Shown: positions 1 to 11,821 of the stretch, one piece after another
How positions within the stretch are numbered: position 1 is the first letter of the stretch
How the letters are laid out: each line of letters starts with the position of its first letter
From: Aurelia coerulea
Lineage: Eukaryota; Cnidaria; Scyphozoa; Semaeostomeae; Ulmaridae
Reading direction: 5' to 3'
NCBI GenBank assembly: GCA_039566865.1
Contig: CM076955.1
Location: forward strand, 5,582,501-5,646,500
Length of the DNA: 64,000 bases
Notes under the pieces: model-generated
Databases searched by the model: none
What the model was told of the DNA's origin: nothing
What the model saw: only the letters and a program-made list of their open reading frames with translations
Translations under genes and position numbers: made by a program

Positions 1-40
1 ACAACAAAAATAGCAACAACAACAACAACAACAACAACAA
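1..40. repeat. (AAC)n microsatellite
   Basis: Near-perfect AAC/CAA trinucleotide repeat. On the gene strand it reads as (GTT)n starting at the splice donor of PSMD12 exon 8. Confidence 0.95.
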
Positions 41-42
41 AC

Positions 43-177
43 CTCCTTCATCTTTTCAGGATCTTCTTGAATACATGGGGTATCAAAAACTGCTTTGTAA
101 TGTCTACATATTGTGAGGTAATCGTTTTCAAATTGGCCTAGCTCAATCATTAGTTGGTAGAACTTCAGTTTCAAGTC
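43..177 (-). CDS. PSMD12: PSMD12 exon 8
   Basis: Forty-five codons in phase 0 from [19 protein letters not shown] to [13 protein letters not shown]. Acceptor TTTTATAG. The donor is the weak GTTTGT, followed at once by a TTG-repeat microsatellite (plus-strand 1-40). Family alignment (CIQ-x-E-SEKWQQ then ALK) supports an exon end here. Confidence 0.9.
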
Positions 178-3100
178 CTATAAAATGAATCAAAGTACAT
201 GTAAAGTTATATTTAATATGAAAGAAAGATAAAGAAAATCAATAAAGAGTCTTCGTTAAAATTCTCCTTTAGAAATTATCAGTTTTTATAAGAAGCAAAC
301 TGCACACAGTCAACATGAGGATCTCATGAGTTAGATCTGGTTAAGTCAAAAGGTATATCTCGTTATGTGGTTCTAAGTTCTCCCATTGTTAAGAAATACG
401 TAACATAAAGGGCAAATAAATTTATCAAAAGCATTACCCTGTTATAGAATGGCCATGAAGATCTTGAATGCGTCAGGAGCTTAAAATATTTCTTTTTCCC
501 CTGTCGCTTGGGGGGTAGAACTTTTTTGTCTTGGATGTGGAAACAAAACAATTCTCTCGTCATTTCTGGAATGTTCTCCATGGTTTTGTTTTTAACTTCT
601 GTTATCAGTTTTCAGGCAGGAACATTTGTAGTACATGATAATAAAGTCTGGCTAAATATCGACAGTTACATTAGGGATTTTAGTAAACAGATACAAACAT
701 TGGTTTCCAAACTGTCCTGTAAAATAAAATATATCTCCCCATCAAATCTACACGTGAACATAAAGGTAAAAAAAGGCCGAGTAAATAAGGATTTAAACTA
801 AAAATCTAGTGGTTTCTGGTTTTGGATCAACCTAAAGATAAGCTAATTACGAATTTCAGCTGTGTGGTACATTTTGACTCACTTGGCACTAAATTTGTAA
901 AGCAAAAGATTAGCTTCCAAAAAGACAAAGAGATTTGAGGTTGTAAAGAAGAGTTAACATCTCAGCGTGCACTCAGGCAGATAAAAGTAAACAAAGTGAG
1001 AGAAAAGCAATATGGCTGGCTGCACTGAAGCAGTGAAATTCATTTTTGAGGAGCCAGAATTGCATGGCTTAACCAATTCAGTACGATTTTTCGAAAGTGC
1101 CATAGACCCCTCGGTTGTTGTAGTTGTTCTTTTTCCATGTAATAACCACGGGGTAGTCATAGTCCATAGCTCATTGTGGTGGTGTCATTGCAGCGCTGCA
1201 TAATAGTTTGTAGGTAGCGTAATAATTAATGAATTTTGTAAATGTTATAACGGAAGAGAAAGGGCCTGGATCTTTGAATTACAAAATTCGTCCTTGCTCA
1301 GCCAGCAGGTTGGTGGGTTTGTAGGTTGGTAGGCAGGCAGGCACGACAGCCTTCATTCAGTAAGATAAAAGATGTACCCGGTCGAGATTGATAAATTCTT
1401 TTTGACAATGAGAGACATATCTTACCTGTTCTTTGTCATTCTCGAAAAATTTAACACTGATCTTTTTGCTGATGATTTGGGTTCGAATATGATCTTTTTT
1501 AGCCAAGCACAATCTCATTTGTTCGAGAATGAATTCTACTTTCTCCCTCTTTTCCATTGAGCCATAAGTTTCTACCTAAATAATGGTAAAATGAATACGA
1601 TGATTTAAGAGCATAGGTTCCAAATCTTTGAAAATGCTGGTGTAAAATTCAGCGACCTATTTCTTTGAACTGAATGACTTCAAAGAAACATCAGCTATTT
1701 CTCTATAATTCTACCGATGGACTTTTCTGAAATCTTCAATATTTTCAGAGTTAGAGTATGTTTCTTTTTTTCAAGAATTCAAGAAAAATTTTCAAAAAAA
1801 CTTAAAACCATCATAATTTCTAAACTGTTTAACACAACATGAAATAAGTTCGAAGAAAACCATAGTTTATGAATGCCTACAATATGGTATCAAGCAAAAG
1901 TCTGTCACATATCGGGTTTATGATTTAGAAATTTGATGACGTCACACCCTCAAATGAGTTAAAATGTAGGATACGCTGTAATTTCGAAAAATATTAAAAA
2001 TTTCTGAAAAGTCCAACGGTAGAATTATAGATAAGTATCTCAAGTTTCTTTCAAGCCATACAATCACAAGAAATAGGTCATTGAATTTTACACCCATCTT
2101 TTTACGCCGAGAAAAAGATTTGGAACCTATGCTTGATTTAAGGGCTCTTAGGTGATTAGCCTTCTGGTTAGCATTTTCTAATTCTTAAATTTTCGTAAGT
2201 CTCAAAGTTTTCTAACATGCTGTGTTAACGGCCAGTGAATAAAACGATGAAATAGCCGATCTATTACCTGTAGCTCTTGAAGAATATTGGCCGCCTCTGA
2301 AATTGGGAAAAATAACTGTAATAAAATCATATACATAAGAAAGATGTTATTCTTAACTTTTCATCTAAATAACTAATAATATCTCCTCTAGAGTGGTTTA
2401 ATCTGCATCCTTTTTGAGACGAAGTACCACAAAATTTAGGATTCAATTCATTTACCGTTTTGTAATACACACCATCGGGAAAAAAGTCTTTGAAGATGAC
2501 TCTCAATGCAGGTTTATGAACTTGATTTATTTCTTTGCTAGCAGCTTTAGTACCAAATAGCCAAACAACGGGCAACGCTCGTTCAATAAAAGTTTAATAT
2601 TAAGTTGTGGAAAGAGTGAATGTGAAATTCTAAAGCTTTCGTACGTTCAGTTATCCTTTTTTGTGACTTGCAACTTAGGAAATGATACATGCTGAAAAAA
2701 TCACGATAGAATTTTGGTATCTTGATAAAAATAAGTTGCATCTATTTTAAGTTATTCGCTTTCCACATGCGTTTGCAAATGCAAAGACAAAACTCTGGCG
2801 CAATAATCTGCTATTTGTAAAGATTTTTGAAACTAAATTCTTTCAGTATCAGAACGAATCTTTTTGTGAACCACTTCCGGTACAGGCCTTTTGCACATTA
2901 ACGGCGTGGGCTATTTCTGAAGTTGGTATGATTGATGATAAGATACAAGATTATACAACCATTTACCGTCTTTTCCCTGTGAAATTGCGTGTTCAATTAA
3001 GCGACCAGAGCATCATGACGTCATAAAACGCAAATAATCTGTGTCTTCTAACCTGCATGTTCTGATTCGTTCTTGGCTCATCGAAAACGAGGCCGCCCTA

Positions 3101-6100
3101 TTGTCTTTCTTATTGCCTCTTATACCCCTTTCACACTGGCAAATGAAACCAGCTTAGACTAAACCAGGTTACAAACTGTTGCGTTCTAATTGGTCAATCC
3201 AACGCATCGAATTCATTTGATTGGTTGGGATTTAACCTGGTGTAGATAAAGCTGGGTGAACTGCGTCAGTGTGAAAATGGTATTAATCGCTGCTAGCCTC
3301 TTTATCGTGTTCAAAGGGAAAAAATAGCGACGAACTGAAACGATATTTGGCCTAAATTTGCAGAATATTTAACCCTATAGTGGTTGGGCTATCTGACACG
3401 TCCTATTTTGGTTGGGGGGGCAAAAAAGCCCCCCTCCTACCTAACTCTTGACGGGTAATAAATAGAGCAACCAGATTTGGTGTACTACTAGCCCCAGGCA
3501 TGTACTTTATGAAAATATAAAAATTAACTTAAAGTTAGCCATCATTATTGCTTGCGTCAGCACTTTTCTTTGTGTGGTCAAGAAAAGTGGCAAAATCGGT
3601 CAAAATCAGGAAAAATGCGATACAATTTAATTTGGAGCACAATTTCCATCCAAACATAAAAATTATGATAGAATACATCAAATAGCACCACCCTGCAAAA
3701 TATCTTTGCAAAATTTTGCAATTTTGCTACTTTTTTCGCGAAAATTAATATTTGAGAATTGGCGATTTTGACAGAGTCAGTTCCGGAAAATTGTCTCCCT
3801 CCCCCTCATTTGTCAAAATATTTTTAAGAAACTTCTTGAGTCATTGCACAATAAGTATTAGCAAAAAGTCAGAAAGTTCCGGGCCATAATTGTTACGCTG
3901 ACAGAGTTATGACAAAAAGTCTACTAGGGGGGGCAAATTCCCCCCCAACCAAAATAGGGTTAACTAATTTTCAGCTGTTACGAATGTCAAAATGTGGTAA
4001 AAATTGGTAGTTCGTGGCGGCAGTTGGTAAGTTTGTTTTCTAGCATTAATCATACAAACCCCGAAAATGTCCTTTAAGAAAATGTACTGTCTTTCATCTG
4101 GCTCAAGAATTCTTATCAAAATGTGAAAAATCTTGCAATTTCTTACAAGTCTTGAAAATTCTGGTAATGTTAATGTGTGCAAGACCTGTACTGCAGCCTT
4201 CCGGCAGGAGGTCTTACCAGTAAGGTAAATAACATATTGAGATATAATGAAACAGCAGCTAAATCTCTTTTCCCACAAAGACAAGTGCACAAATTTATCC
4301 TAAAAAGACAAGAATTACCTGAAATATTTCCTTGTGATTCTTTGATTTCAGCTAGCTTTTTAGTTAGTCTGGCTCGCTCGATTTCGACATAGATCTAAGA
4401 AAGAAATAAACATAGAAAGACACAAGGATGCTTGTCAATGTAAATGCTAACCAGTTGAGAAAATACCTAAAAAACACCGCATGATGGCGAATCTAGCTAA
4501 AGACAAGAACTGTATAATCATGTTGGTGAATCAAAATATTTTTGAAGTCAAGAATAGACCCTAAAAGTGCATAATTCTTTTCATCTTAAAGATTAGGAGC
4601 CAGAGCAAATTATGACGCACGAAACTTCAAAAATCATTGATCAGTGCATACGCGAGATGAACAGAGATTGGGTAATTTCTCATTGGAAAGAAATTCCAGT
4701 CAGAAAGTTATTGAATGACTGGTACCAGGTGAGGCAAGAGTATCCACTCTTTGAAAAATAGTACTAAAATAACTGTAACACTGATTTGAAAAATTGCAAC
4801 TCCGTTGTCTGACTGAGGGTCTAACTTAATTTTGAAAATTTATCAAGAATTATCAATGTACTATCTTAAACTCGTAAATACTTGAATCATTGACAAAAGA
4901 GACAAGAAAGGAAACTTTAATGATAGGTTTCATAATCGAGTTTAGTGAATTGCTAAACGGAAGCACTCTTTTTGGGACATCCAGTATTAAGCAAACATTA
5001 GTTAAATCACCTTTCCAGCAGTGACAGTTCTCAGTGTATCAATCAACTTAATCTTCTCATCAATGTCTTTGATTTGTTCAACATAAGTGCATGCTTCTTG
5101 AACCATTTTGGTTACAGCCTGCAAATAAGGTGAAACATATCATAATATAATGATGTTCTTTCTTTATGTTCAACAACAAGATCTTCTCGTTAGAATTGTA
5201 GAATTATTACGACCATTTGTCAAATCACCAATCTTTCAAATGATGCTTTGACGCACCTTTTATTATTTGTTGATCAAGACCTGTCTAATGATTTGATACA
5301 CTCAAGTTGACTTTACGTTTCATCCATGAAATTGGTCGGTTTGATTAAAATCTATTGAAACTTCAATTAGGTACTAAGCAACCATCGAGTCAATTTACAT
5401 AAATATTCTATCCTCTTATATACGATTCACTGTGCTTGTGGGCAACTATTTGTGGAACATCCTACCTAATAACGTAAAGAGCTGCGAGAGCACCAGCAAA
5501 CAAATAAGGCTGTGGAACGGAGATGTCGATGGATTCTTAATGTCATTGTGATATTGAAATAGAATGTTATGTAGTTATCAAATCTACGTTAATTAAATCG
5601 ATGTGATTGCAAGTTGAAAAACTGCCATAACATATGAAGATGTCAGATAGAACCAACATTTTACGTGAACTAAGTTAACAATCATATTCCAAAATTCATG
5701 TTAGTTGTTTTGTATAAATTTCCTCTAATAATCCATTTCTGACTTCTGATGTCGAGTCCCTTTCTTACATATTCTTATCAATCACAATATTTTCTCATCA
5801 TTTGAATCCCCCTCTGTCAAATAGCAGCTAGCAGAAGAACTTACTTGTTTTAATTGTCCTCTTCGCTTGGTCAGCACAGTTAGATTTTCATTGAGAAGAT
5901 CAAATTCATTACGTTGATAACAAAACTTGACCACTGCAACCAGAATTCTGCTTGTTGAAAACATATCTGCAGCCTATCAAATAAAATATGGTACTTACTT
6001 TAGACAACAGCAAAATAAAGAAATAAAACTGTTTTACATCAGCAGAAATCGAAAGAATAATTTCCTTCCTGGCATAATTTCCTGCTAGGAAGGATTCATT

Positions 6101-9100
6101 TTTGTGTAAAATCATTTTGTCCTGTTGTGTGAAACGTTTTGACTTAAATTTCTATGGAATGATTTAATATCAGGAAATCATAACATTTCCTGTCAGTGGT
6201 GTTCACCTGCTCGCTTTTTCCACCCCTGGACATGGGACTTACTATATTTCTTCAATAACAATGTTTGCAACAAGAATCTTCCAACAGTGAAATATGATGA
6301 TCTTACCAAAAATTTTTCAATAAAATATGTAGGGTTGCAACTTCGATCCAAAACATTCTTGACTTCCTGTCTTGGGAAATATTGGTGCAGTAAGTTTACA
6401 CATACTTTCAGGATTTTTGATATCTTTTGTACCTGGCGAACCAGAATAATTCCCACTTTTGAATTCTCATAGCCAAAGAGTATTAATTTTTCTAATGTTT
6501 TTATGGGCATTAGAAAATACTACTGGAGGTACTTAAAATCATAGCTGCATTACTCCAGAGAGAGTTTAAATGCCCTTTGCGTATTGTCCTCTGTGAGGAG
6601 ATTCCTTTTGATTTGATCAAGTCTCTTAGTCCCATTCTTAGGCATTTCACAGCCAAGAACTTAATTTGCAATGTTGAATTTACCTATCAATCTCGGGGCT
6701 CATAAAAATGCAAGAAATTCAAATCTGTTAATTGCTGTCAGTGCGCTATGAATTTTTGAAAACAGAACCCTTTTTCTGGCTCTTCCAGTACAAGACATAC
6801 AAAACAAACAAAAATATCTTACAAACAAATATTCATTGGAGAAATTGATTAACGTTAGAATTATGTAGCACCAAAATAATCTGATAAGAATTGCAACTTA
6901 CATTCCTTGTTTGCTTCTCTAATGCTAAAAGGTTCTCCAGGGCATCATGTAGCTTGCCATTCTGAAATGAAACATCAAAAATACAGTATGCAATGCTGAA
7001 AAGAATATCCTTAACTTGCGGTTTACAATATTCTGTCTTATTAAAGCTTTGTCATTTACAGTTTTTTCCTTCAAATATGAACCTGTTGTTTTTGGGGTAA
7101 AATCATATGTATGCAGGTTCCTTTCTCTGTAGAATATGCTAAATATGAGAATTTCCTAAATGAAAGGTAAATGAGATAAAAAAGTTGCGATTTCACAAAG
7201 TTACAGACAACGTTGCAATTTCTACCTGAAATGTGACTTTAAATGAATTTCCCAAATGTGGGAAAGTCTGCTCTTTTTGGTTAGACTCAATACATGTTGT
7301 CTCTTTGAATGATCTGATACACCTACAACTATGACTCATTTCCCTACACTTCCGGAACAAATTAGCCTCTTACTAATGTTTCTTTAAGCCATATAATTGC
7401 AAAACTAAATTCCTCGTATATTTGGACATGCAAATGATCTTGTAAATCCTGCGAATGCTGTGAATGGTTGCTAGTGAATGGGTTCTTATCAACGAAGAGA
7501 TGGGGTGGAAGGTGAAATGAAAACGAAACCTCACAAGGTAGGGTCTGAATTAATGCCAGGGGGCATTGAAGTATGGGAGGGGGGCTATGCAAGATTGTTG
7601 CCATTTATCCTGCAAAAGCCTGTAACTTTCAGTTGTGAATTGCTTATGGTGTGTTATCAAATGAATAACAAGGCAAAATGTTACTTATCAAACAATAACA
7701 TGAGCTAAACATCTTCTGTTAAGTGTATGGCATCCATTGCAATTGGAAGCTGTGCTTTCTTGAGCCCTCTGTGGTGGTGCTGTTTGAAATTCATGCGTGA
7801 ACTTGCGTGATCGGAACAGGGCGATGGAATGAAGATATCTTGATTTTATCACTGTGTTTATCAACAGCGATTTTACGGAAGACAGTGGCCAAAGGTACAA
7901 TAACTGGTTTCTATAAATTTTAAACTATGAAATTAGGAATAATTCAATAGCAATAACTTTTCCGATAAAATTTTCTAAGACCATGTAACTCAAGTTGTCT
8001 TTTTCAGTGATCCGAACAGGGCGATGGGGTTCTATCCTTCCAGTATTACTGTCGTTTACCAACAACTTAAAATGTTACTCTAGATTCACTATATTTTCGA
8101 GAAACGAGAAACCAATGTTTGTCCTCCAATTTTTGCTTTGACAGCCTGCCCTAAATTATCTAATGATCAATTATTCATTCCTGACAATTTTACAGTACAT
8201 TACCACACTCAATTTCTAGCAGGAGTGTAACACCTATTTACTGCAAATTTCCTGCAACAATTTCTTGTTACTGGAAAGTTATTTTGCAGACATTTGGTTC
8301 AAAACAATTTCTCTCGCAGCTCCGACACTGGACTTCTGAATGAAAAGTGCTCCAAAAGGCTAATATATGCAAATTTTGACGTAATTTTACTTATACGCCT
8401 TGTTTTGAACAGTCAATCAGATCTCGACTTAGCCTAATACGTACAAGGGTCATCAGTATCAATGCCATTGGCTGATTGTATCAAGGTTGCTTCCATTGTG
8501 CTTATCACTTTGTCTGGACTTCCTATCAAGGCTATAACACAATGACGAGCCAATCAGCATATTCTGAACATGTACGTATCTCATTGTTCTTGACACTAGA
8601 GGGATCTTCTATACTTCTATAGTCTGTCTCAAATTAGATTGAAGTGAAGTTGTGTTTTTTGGATCACAAAAATTGAGATGACCTGATCGAGTCTGTGACC
8701 CCTTGTCATGAGGCTCAAGAGGTGGGGCTCTACTGGGTATCGAGCCCTGACTACCTGACTGTTCTGGCTGCAAAGTTAGAGGATTACACCACTTTGCCAC
8801 TACACCTTGCAAATGCCTGTGAGTAACAACACTGGAAGCAATTTGCAAAGGAATCTTGTGTTATCGCGAATCTCAGGTGACATCTAATTTGACACAACTT
8901 AAAGGGTTTGTGCAAGGCTAAGTTGGCCTATTTAAAAATAACTTTCGATCTAGGCATGCGCAATACGCCGCGCTGAAAGTGATCACATGATAGGCTGCCG
9001 GGTTGTGTTGGTTGTGTTGTTTTGAAAAATAGATAGGCCCACACTGTGCCGCTCGGCGCCCTACCCTGTTATTATTTGTCGCTATTTGTTGCTCTCCCCC

Positions 9101-10490
9101 TCGCATTTTTTGCTCTATTTCTGTTCCCTCAATTATTGGATAGGCATAGCAAATGATTCCTTGTGCAGAAGTAAAGCATGGAGATCTTTATCATTTGTCA
9201 TGGCCGTGAAAATAAAATTGTATTGCTTCTCATTGAATTTTCACAATACTATATTTGAAAGTCTGCAGCTTTAATAGTAGTCTCCAAGGCTGGGGACACA
9301 CTCTGCCTCAGATTACAATAGAAATGTAAGAACTAAGAACTTTGATTTCAAACAAATTAATTCTCTGGGTGGGGCTTTTATAATCCTTTTATAATCCCAG
9401 GTCTCTTGGCACATTTCAAAATGTTTCACGGCAGCGAGCTGAGATTCTCATTGTCCGCCATGTTTGTTTCTTCCTTTCCTCAAACTGATCACATGCAAAG
9501 TTTCTCGTGACCTGAATACTATGCTGCCATTGGATGATTTGCTTGATCTATTTTTAGATTTTTTTTGCTTGTGCAAATGCAGGCTTTTAACCTTGCACAA
9601 ACCCTTTAAGCATCTTCAAAAGACAACAAGTTTGATAGATACTGGAAATGGAAAGGATTTTAGGCTCTTGAGTTTCCATTTGCTTTTGGAATGAGGATAA
9701 AACAATGTTTAAATGACTGGAAAATTACAGCATGGATAGATAAATCTGCAGACTAGACCGTTGACTCTGTCAATGAGTTGTCTTCTCATTCTGTTAGATA
9801 AAAGATGTGCTGTTCTGTGTTGCAAGGCTTGCTAGCATGCTAGTACCTCATCCTTGAACTTTTAGATAGTCACCAAATTAAGGGGTCAAATTAATTGTCT
9901 CAACTGTTGTCTCCAAGACTGAAAAGTTTGTATAGTTAGTGTGCGTAATATGACTCATGTCTTGCATGCACAGGAACTTACATGGTTTTCATCTTATAAA
10001 CTCAGAAGCTGAAACACTTGACTTCAGAAATTTCTGCAAAAATCTTACTTAGTAGAGCTTACCCACAACTGAGCTTACTGCACTGATAATGACTCCTGCA
10101 TACAGTACACGCAAGCAAACAAAATACAAACTGTAACAGTATGTGCTATGCTATGACTATGTATGTGCACTAAAACGCAGCCTGTCCTTTGGTAAAGTTG
10201 TGCAGTATTGACTGAAAGCAACACTAATGGAATAAGATCGACCTTTACTCCGCTATTTCATCATATAATTTGTGCACCACCAGGCACCACACTTCTCAAC
10301 TTTTTATAACAGGCCCGCGCCGCGCGCGACGTTTCACTTTGTAAAAATGGAAACATGCCTAACTGTGGATGTTAAAAGTTACCTTAACTAGTTTCTCGCA
10401 CTCTGGTAGCATTTTATCAACAGCATCACTGTGGTCTACTTCCATTTTGACCACATTGCCTTTCATATCTGTGACTGTATCGGACGCCAT
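43..10490 (-). CDS. PSMD12: PSMD12 (26S proteasome regulatory subunit 12 / Rpn5), exons 1-8, C-terminus off the left edge
   Basis: PSMD12/Rpn5 is a non-ATPase lid subunit of the 19S regulatory particle, acting in ubiquitin-dependent protein degradation in cytosol and nucleus. I read eight minus-strand exons: 10383-10490, 6902-6961, 5845-5973, 5011-5118, 4319-4394, 2268-2296, 1426-1575 and 43-177. Every junction is GT-AG and the frame is kept throughout, giving 265 codons. Peptides matching the animal family include [61 protein letters not shown] and RTQIISKKI. Animal orthologues are about 455 residues, so the N-terminal helical-repeat part is present and the PCI domain lies off the window. 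The ATG at 10490 is in a reasonable context (aaagATGGCG) and starts the conserved N-terminus. No stop or frameshift was seen, so the gene appears intact here. Introns carry several transposons. Confidence 0.95.
1426..1575 (-). CDS. PSMD12: PSMD12 exon 7
   Basis: Fifty codons in phase 0 from [19 protein letters not shown] to KFFENDKEQ. Acceptor TTATTTAG, donor GTAAGA. The real exon begins six codons before the internal Met, and the Mutator-like element at 1610-2133 lies 35 bp upstream of the acceptor in the intron. Confidence 0.94.
1610..2133. mobile_element. Mutator-like non-autonomous element, 524 bp, copy 1
   Basis: Ends are the inverted repeat AGCATAGGTTCCAAATCTTT and its complement, and the inversion continues into subterminal sequence. 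A perfect 9-bp TSD, TGATTTAAG, lies at 1601-1609 and 2134-2142. A second copy of identical length is at 39081-39604. No coding capacity. The 9-bp TSD points to the Mutator superfamily, an inference. Located in PSMD12 intron 6. Confidence 0.9.
2268..2296 (-). CDS. PSMD12: PSMD12 exon 6 (29-base microexon)
   Basis: A 29-base exon completes the split codon (G+AG) and encodes [10 protein letters not shown], which sits between IKESQGNIS and VETYGSMEK just as EAASILQELQ does in the vertebrate protein. Acceptor AATTTCAG, donor GTAATA. It is too short for ORF or simple gene finding and is identified only by phase and family alignment. Confidence 0.88.
2435..2580 (-). pseudogene. Relic of a non-LTR reverse transcriptase (C-terminal region)
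   Basis: The minus-strand translation [20 protein letters not shown] followed by ALRVIFKDF resembles the post-catalytic part of CR1/Rex-type RTs (VWMF...N-x-IN-x-IH-x-RALR). Nothing recognisable flanks it. It lies in PSMD12 intron 5. Short and degenerate. Confidence 0.35.
3123..3282. mobile_element. Harbinger-like MITE, 160 bp, copy 1
   Basis: Inverted ends TACCCCTTTCACACTGGC and its near-complement, TSD TTA (3120-3122 and 3283-3285). The unfilled site in the paralogous repeat at about 27930 reads CGATTAAGAGG, confirming a 3-bp duplication. TTA is typical of PIF/Harbinger. A related copy is at 21616-21763. Confidence 0.8.
3373..3959. mobile_element. piggyBac-like MITE, 587 bp
   Basis: Flanked by TTAA at 3369-3372 and 3960-3963. 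Ends CCCTATAGTGGTTGGG and the complement of CCCTATTTTGGTTGGG form inverted repeats with two mismatches. Inside each end is a G-tract/C-tract hairpin. The related repeat at 27755-28138 has a single TTAA at this position, confirming the insertion. TTAA plus a CCCT end fits piggyBac. Confidence 0.85.
4319..4394 (-). CDS. PSMD12: PSMD12 exon 5
   Basis: Seventy-six bases: 25 codons, [18 protein letters not shown] followed by ESQGNIS, plus one base of a split codon. Acceptor TTCTTAG, donor GTAATT. It leaves in phase 1, which fixes the reading frame of the following 29-base exon. Confidence 0.92.
5011..5118 (-). CDS. PSMD12: PSMD12 exon 4
   Basis: Thirty-six codons in phase 0, from [16 protein letters not shown] to LRTVTAGK, continuing exactly into the family motif IYVEIERAR of exon 5. 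Acceptor TTTGCAG, donor GTGATT. Confidence 0.93.
5845..5973 (-). CDS. PSMD12: PSMD12 exon 3
   Basis: Forty-three codons in phase 0, from [16 protein letters not shown] to KRRGQLKQ. This is one of the most conserved stretches of the family. Acceptor GATAG, donor GTAAGT. Confidence 0.95.
6902..6961 (-). CDS. PSMD12: PSMD12 exon 2
   Basis: Sixty bases, 20 codons, phase 0 at both ends. The peptide is [20 protein letters not shown], matching the family helix ending LEKQTR. Acceptor TTTCAG, donor GTAAGT. Too short to appear as an ORF on its own. Confidence 0.92.
8640..8811 (-). repeat. tRNA-derived SINE, family 1, copy 1
   Basis: On the minus strand a GTGGTGTAATCCTCTAACTT head with a degenerate A box, then a B-box region (GGCTCGATACCC-like), then the body shared with 45083-45277 and 54100-54270, ending in a CTTCAC-type tail. 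Lies in PSMD12 intron 1. Confidence 0.75.
10383..10490 (-). CDS. PSMD12: PSMD12 exon 1 (start codon)
   Basis: Encodes 36 residues beginning [18 protein letters not shown] and ends in phase 0 at donor GTAACT. The start codon is at 10490-10488. A TIR-bearing element begins about 125 bp upstream at 10615, so any promoter is either compact or transposon-derived. Confidence 0.93.
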
Positions 10491-10790
10491 CTTTGCGTTT
10501 GCTTGGGATGAATGAAGAGGAAACACAGGGGATCAAGGCAACATCAGATTGAGCACAGGGCAACATGGGGTTGTAAACTGAGGATTCATGAATTTTTCTT
10601 ATAAAGACATCGGACGGCGGTGGTAATCGGACACTTGCGAAAATATCTCGAAAGCCAGCTGAAAAGTACGTTACAAATGAAATCTATCAAAGAGGGCATT
10701 TCTTGGTACTGAAAGCTAACATTATAGATACTAAACAACTTTACGAAAAGCCTTCATGAATGTAAAACACGCTAAAGAAGTTGTTTTCGT

Positions 10791-11208
10791 CCCAGGGGGG
10801 TACTCCCTAACTTTCAATACGGGGGGGGGTCCATGCCACTATTTTTTTGCTGACCCCTAAATATTAAGCCTGATTTTTTGGGGACCCCAAATATTGAGTC
10901 TAACGTTTCGGAGACCCCAAATATTGTTATCTATTTCTGGGGTCCCTGAAATGTTTTGAATGATTTCAATTTGAGCTTCTTGATCTTTCTCAGTTTTTGA
11001 ATAATTCCAAGACATTTATTTCATGATTCGCAACTTCGGGGCCAAATTGCACGATTCTTCCTTTCTTCAGATTTGTGGACCCCAAATATTGAATTTTTGT
11101 CCATGTTGTAATTCACAGACCCCAAATATTGATTGAACATAAAATTTCGGACCCCAAATATTGGCATGGACCCCCCCGTATTGAAAGTCAATGAGTACCC
11201 CCCCTGGG
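10791..11208. mobile_element. G-tract-ended MITE, 418 bp
   Basis: Ends CCCAGGGGGGTACTC and complement, inverted for nearly 50 bp including a second G-tract and GGTCCATGCCA. Perfect 8-bp TSD GTTTTCGT at 10783-10790 and 11209-11216. The interior repeats GACCCCAAATATTG several times. No ORF. Confidence 0.88.
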
Positions 11209-11426
11209 GTTTTCGTTGTGCTTGGCAGTGTAGACGTTGTCGTTGCGAACATCACACCCCAGATTCAAAACTCTGAATCCGTTCCAGAAAGAAGCAAAAA
11301 TCTTAAACAATCACTTAAATTGGATGTCTAGCATTGAAGTAACTCCAAGCATTATGCAAAAGACTTAAAACGGTTTCACTGAAGGGAGTACAGCGGATGC
11401 CATATCGAATTGTCTTAAAAGCTCAT

Positions 11427-11821
11427 GGCGGTGGTTTTCGGACACCAAGTGAATCAGTTGGTTGGGAGCATGAATAAAGGTCGGATTTGAAATGTGATTG
11501 AATTTTGACATTTCATTCAAAAACATCTATACATAAATCAATGGAAAATAGTAATGAGATCAAAAAACATTTTTCTAACGCATCTCTTAGCTTTTAGATT
11601 GTTTTGTGTGTACCGAGAGCTCTCCAGAATGTCATTACGAGAACCGACATTCGAACTATTGTTTTCGCATTCAAGAATAGAAAAAAGACAAGAAAAATGA
11701 AGCAAAAGAGTTTATAGACGGAATACTTGCCAAGTATAAACATAAAAATAATTTCCTTGGCACATTCTGCATTGTGAACCCACTGTCCGAAAACCACCGC
11801 CACTGTCCGAAAACCACCGCC
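11427..11821. mobile_element. Inner TIR segment of the composite element
   Basis: Bounded by GGCGGTGGTTTTCGGACA and two tandem copies of its complement (21-bp spacing). May be an element inserted in the 10615-12001 element, or a rearranged pair of its ends. Confidence 0.45.

Larger units (their letters stand above)
2921..4086 (-). repeat. Interspersed repeat, copy interrupted by two MITEs
   Basis: Reverse complement of the repeat at 27755-28138. Shared landmarks include AGGACA-CGGGGTT, GATTAATGCTAGAAAACAAA, TTCGTAACAGCTG, TTTAGGCCAAA and TCTGGTCGC. This copy contains the elements at 3123-3282 and 3373-3959, which are absent from the other copy. Family unknown; the inverted GTTGGTATGATTAATG motif near both ends suggests a DNA transposon. 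Confidence 0.7.

Noticed and set aside
3964..4290. A peptide [10 protein letters not shown] as the missing PSMD12 exon 6
   Set aside because: It lacks proper splice sites and phase; the 29-base exon at 2268-2296 gives the correct peptide and phase.
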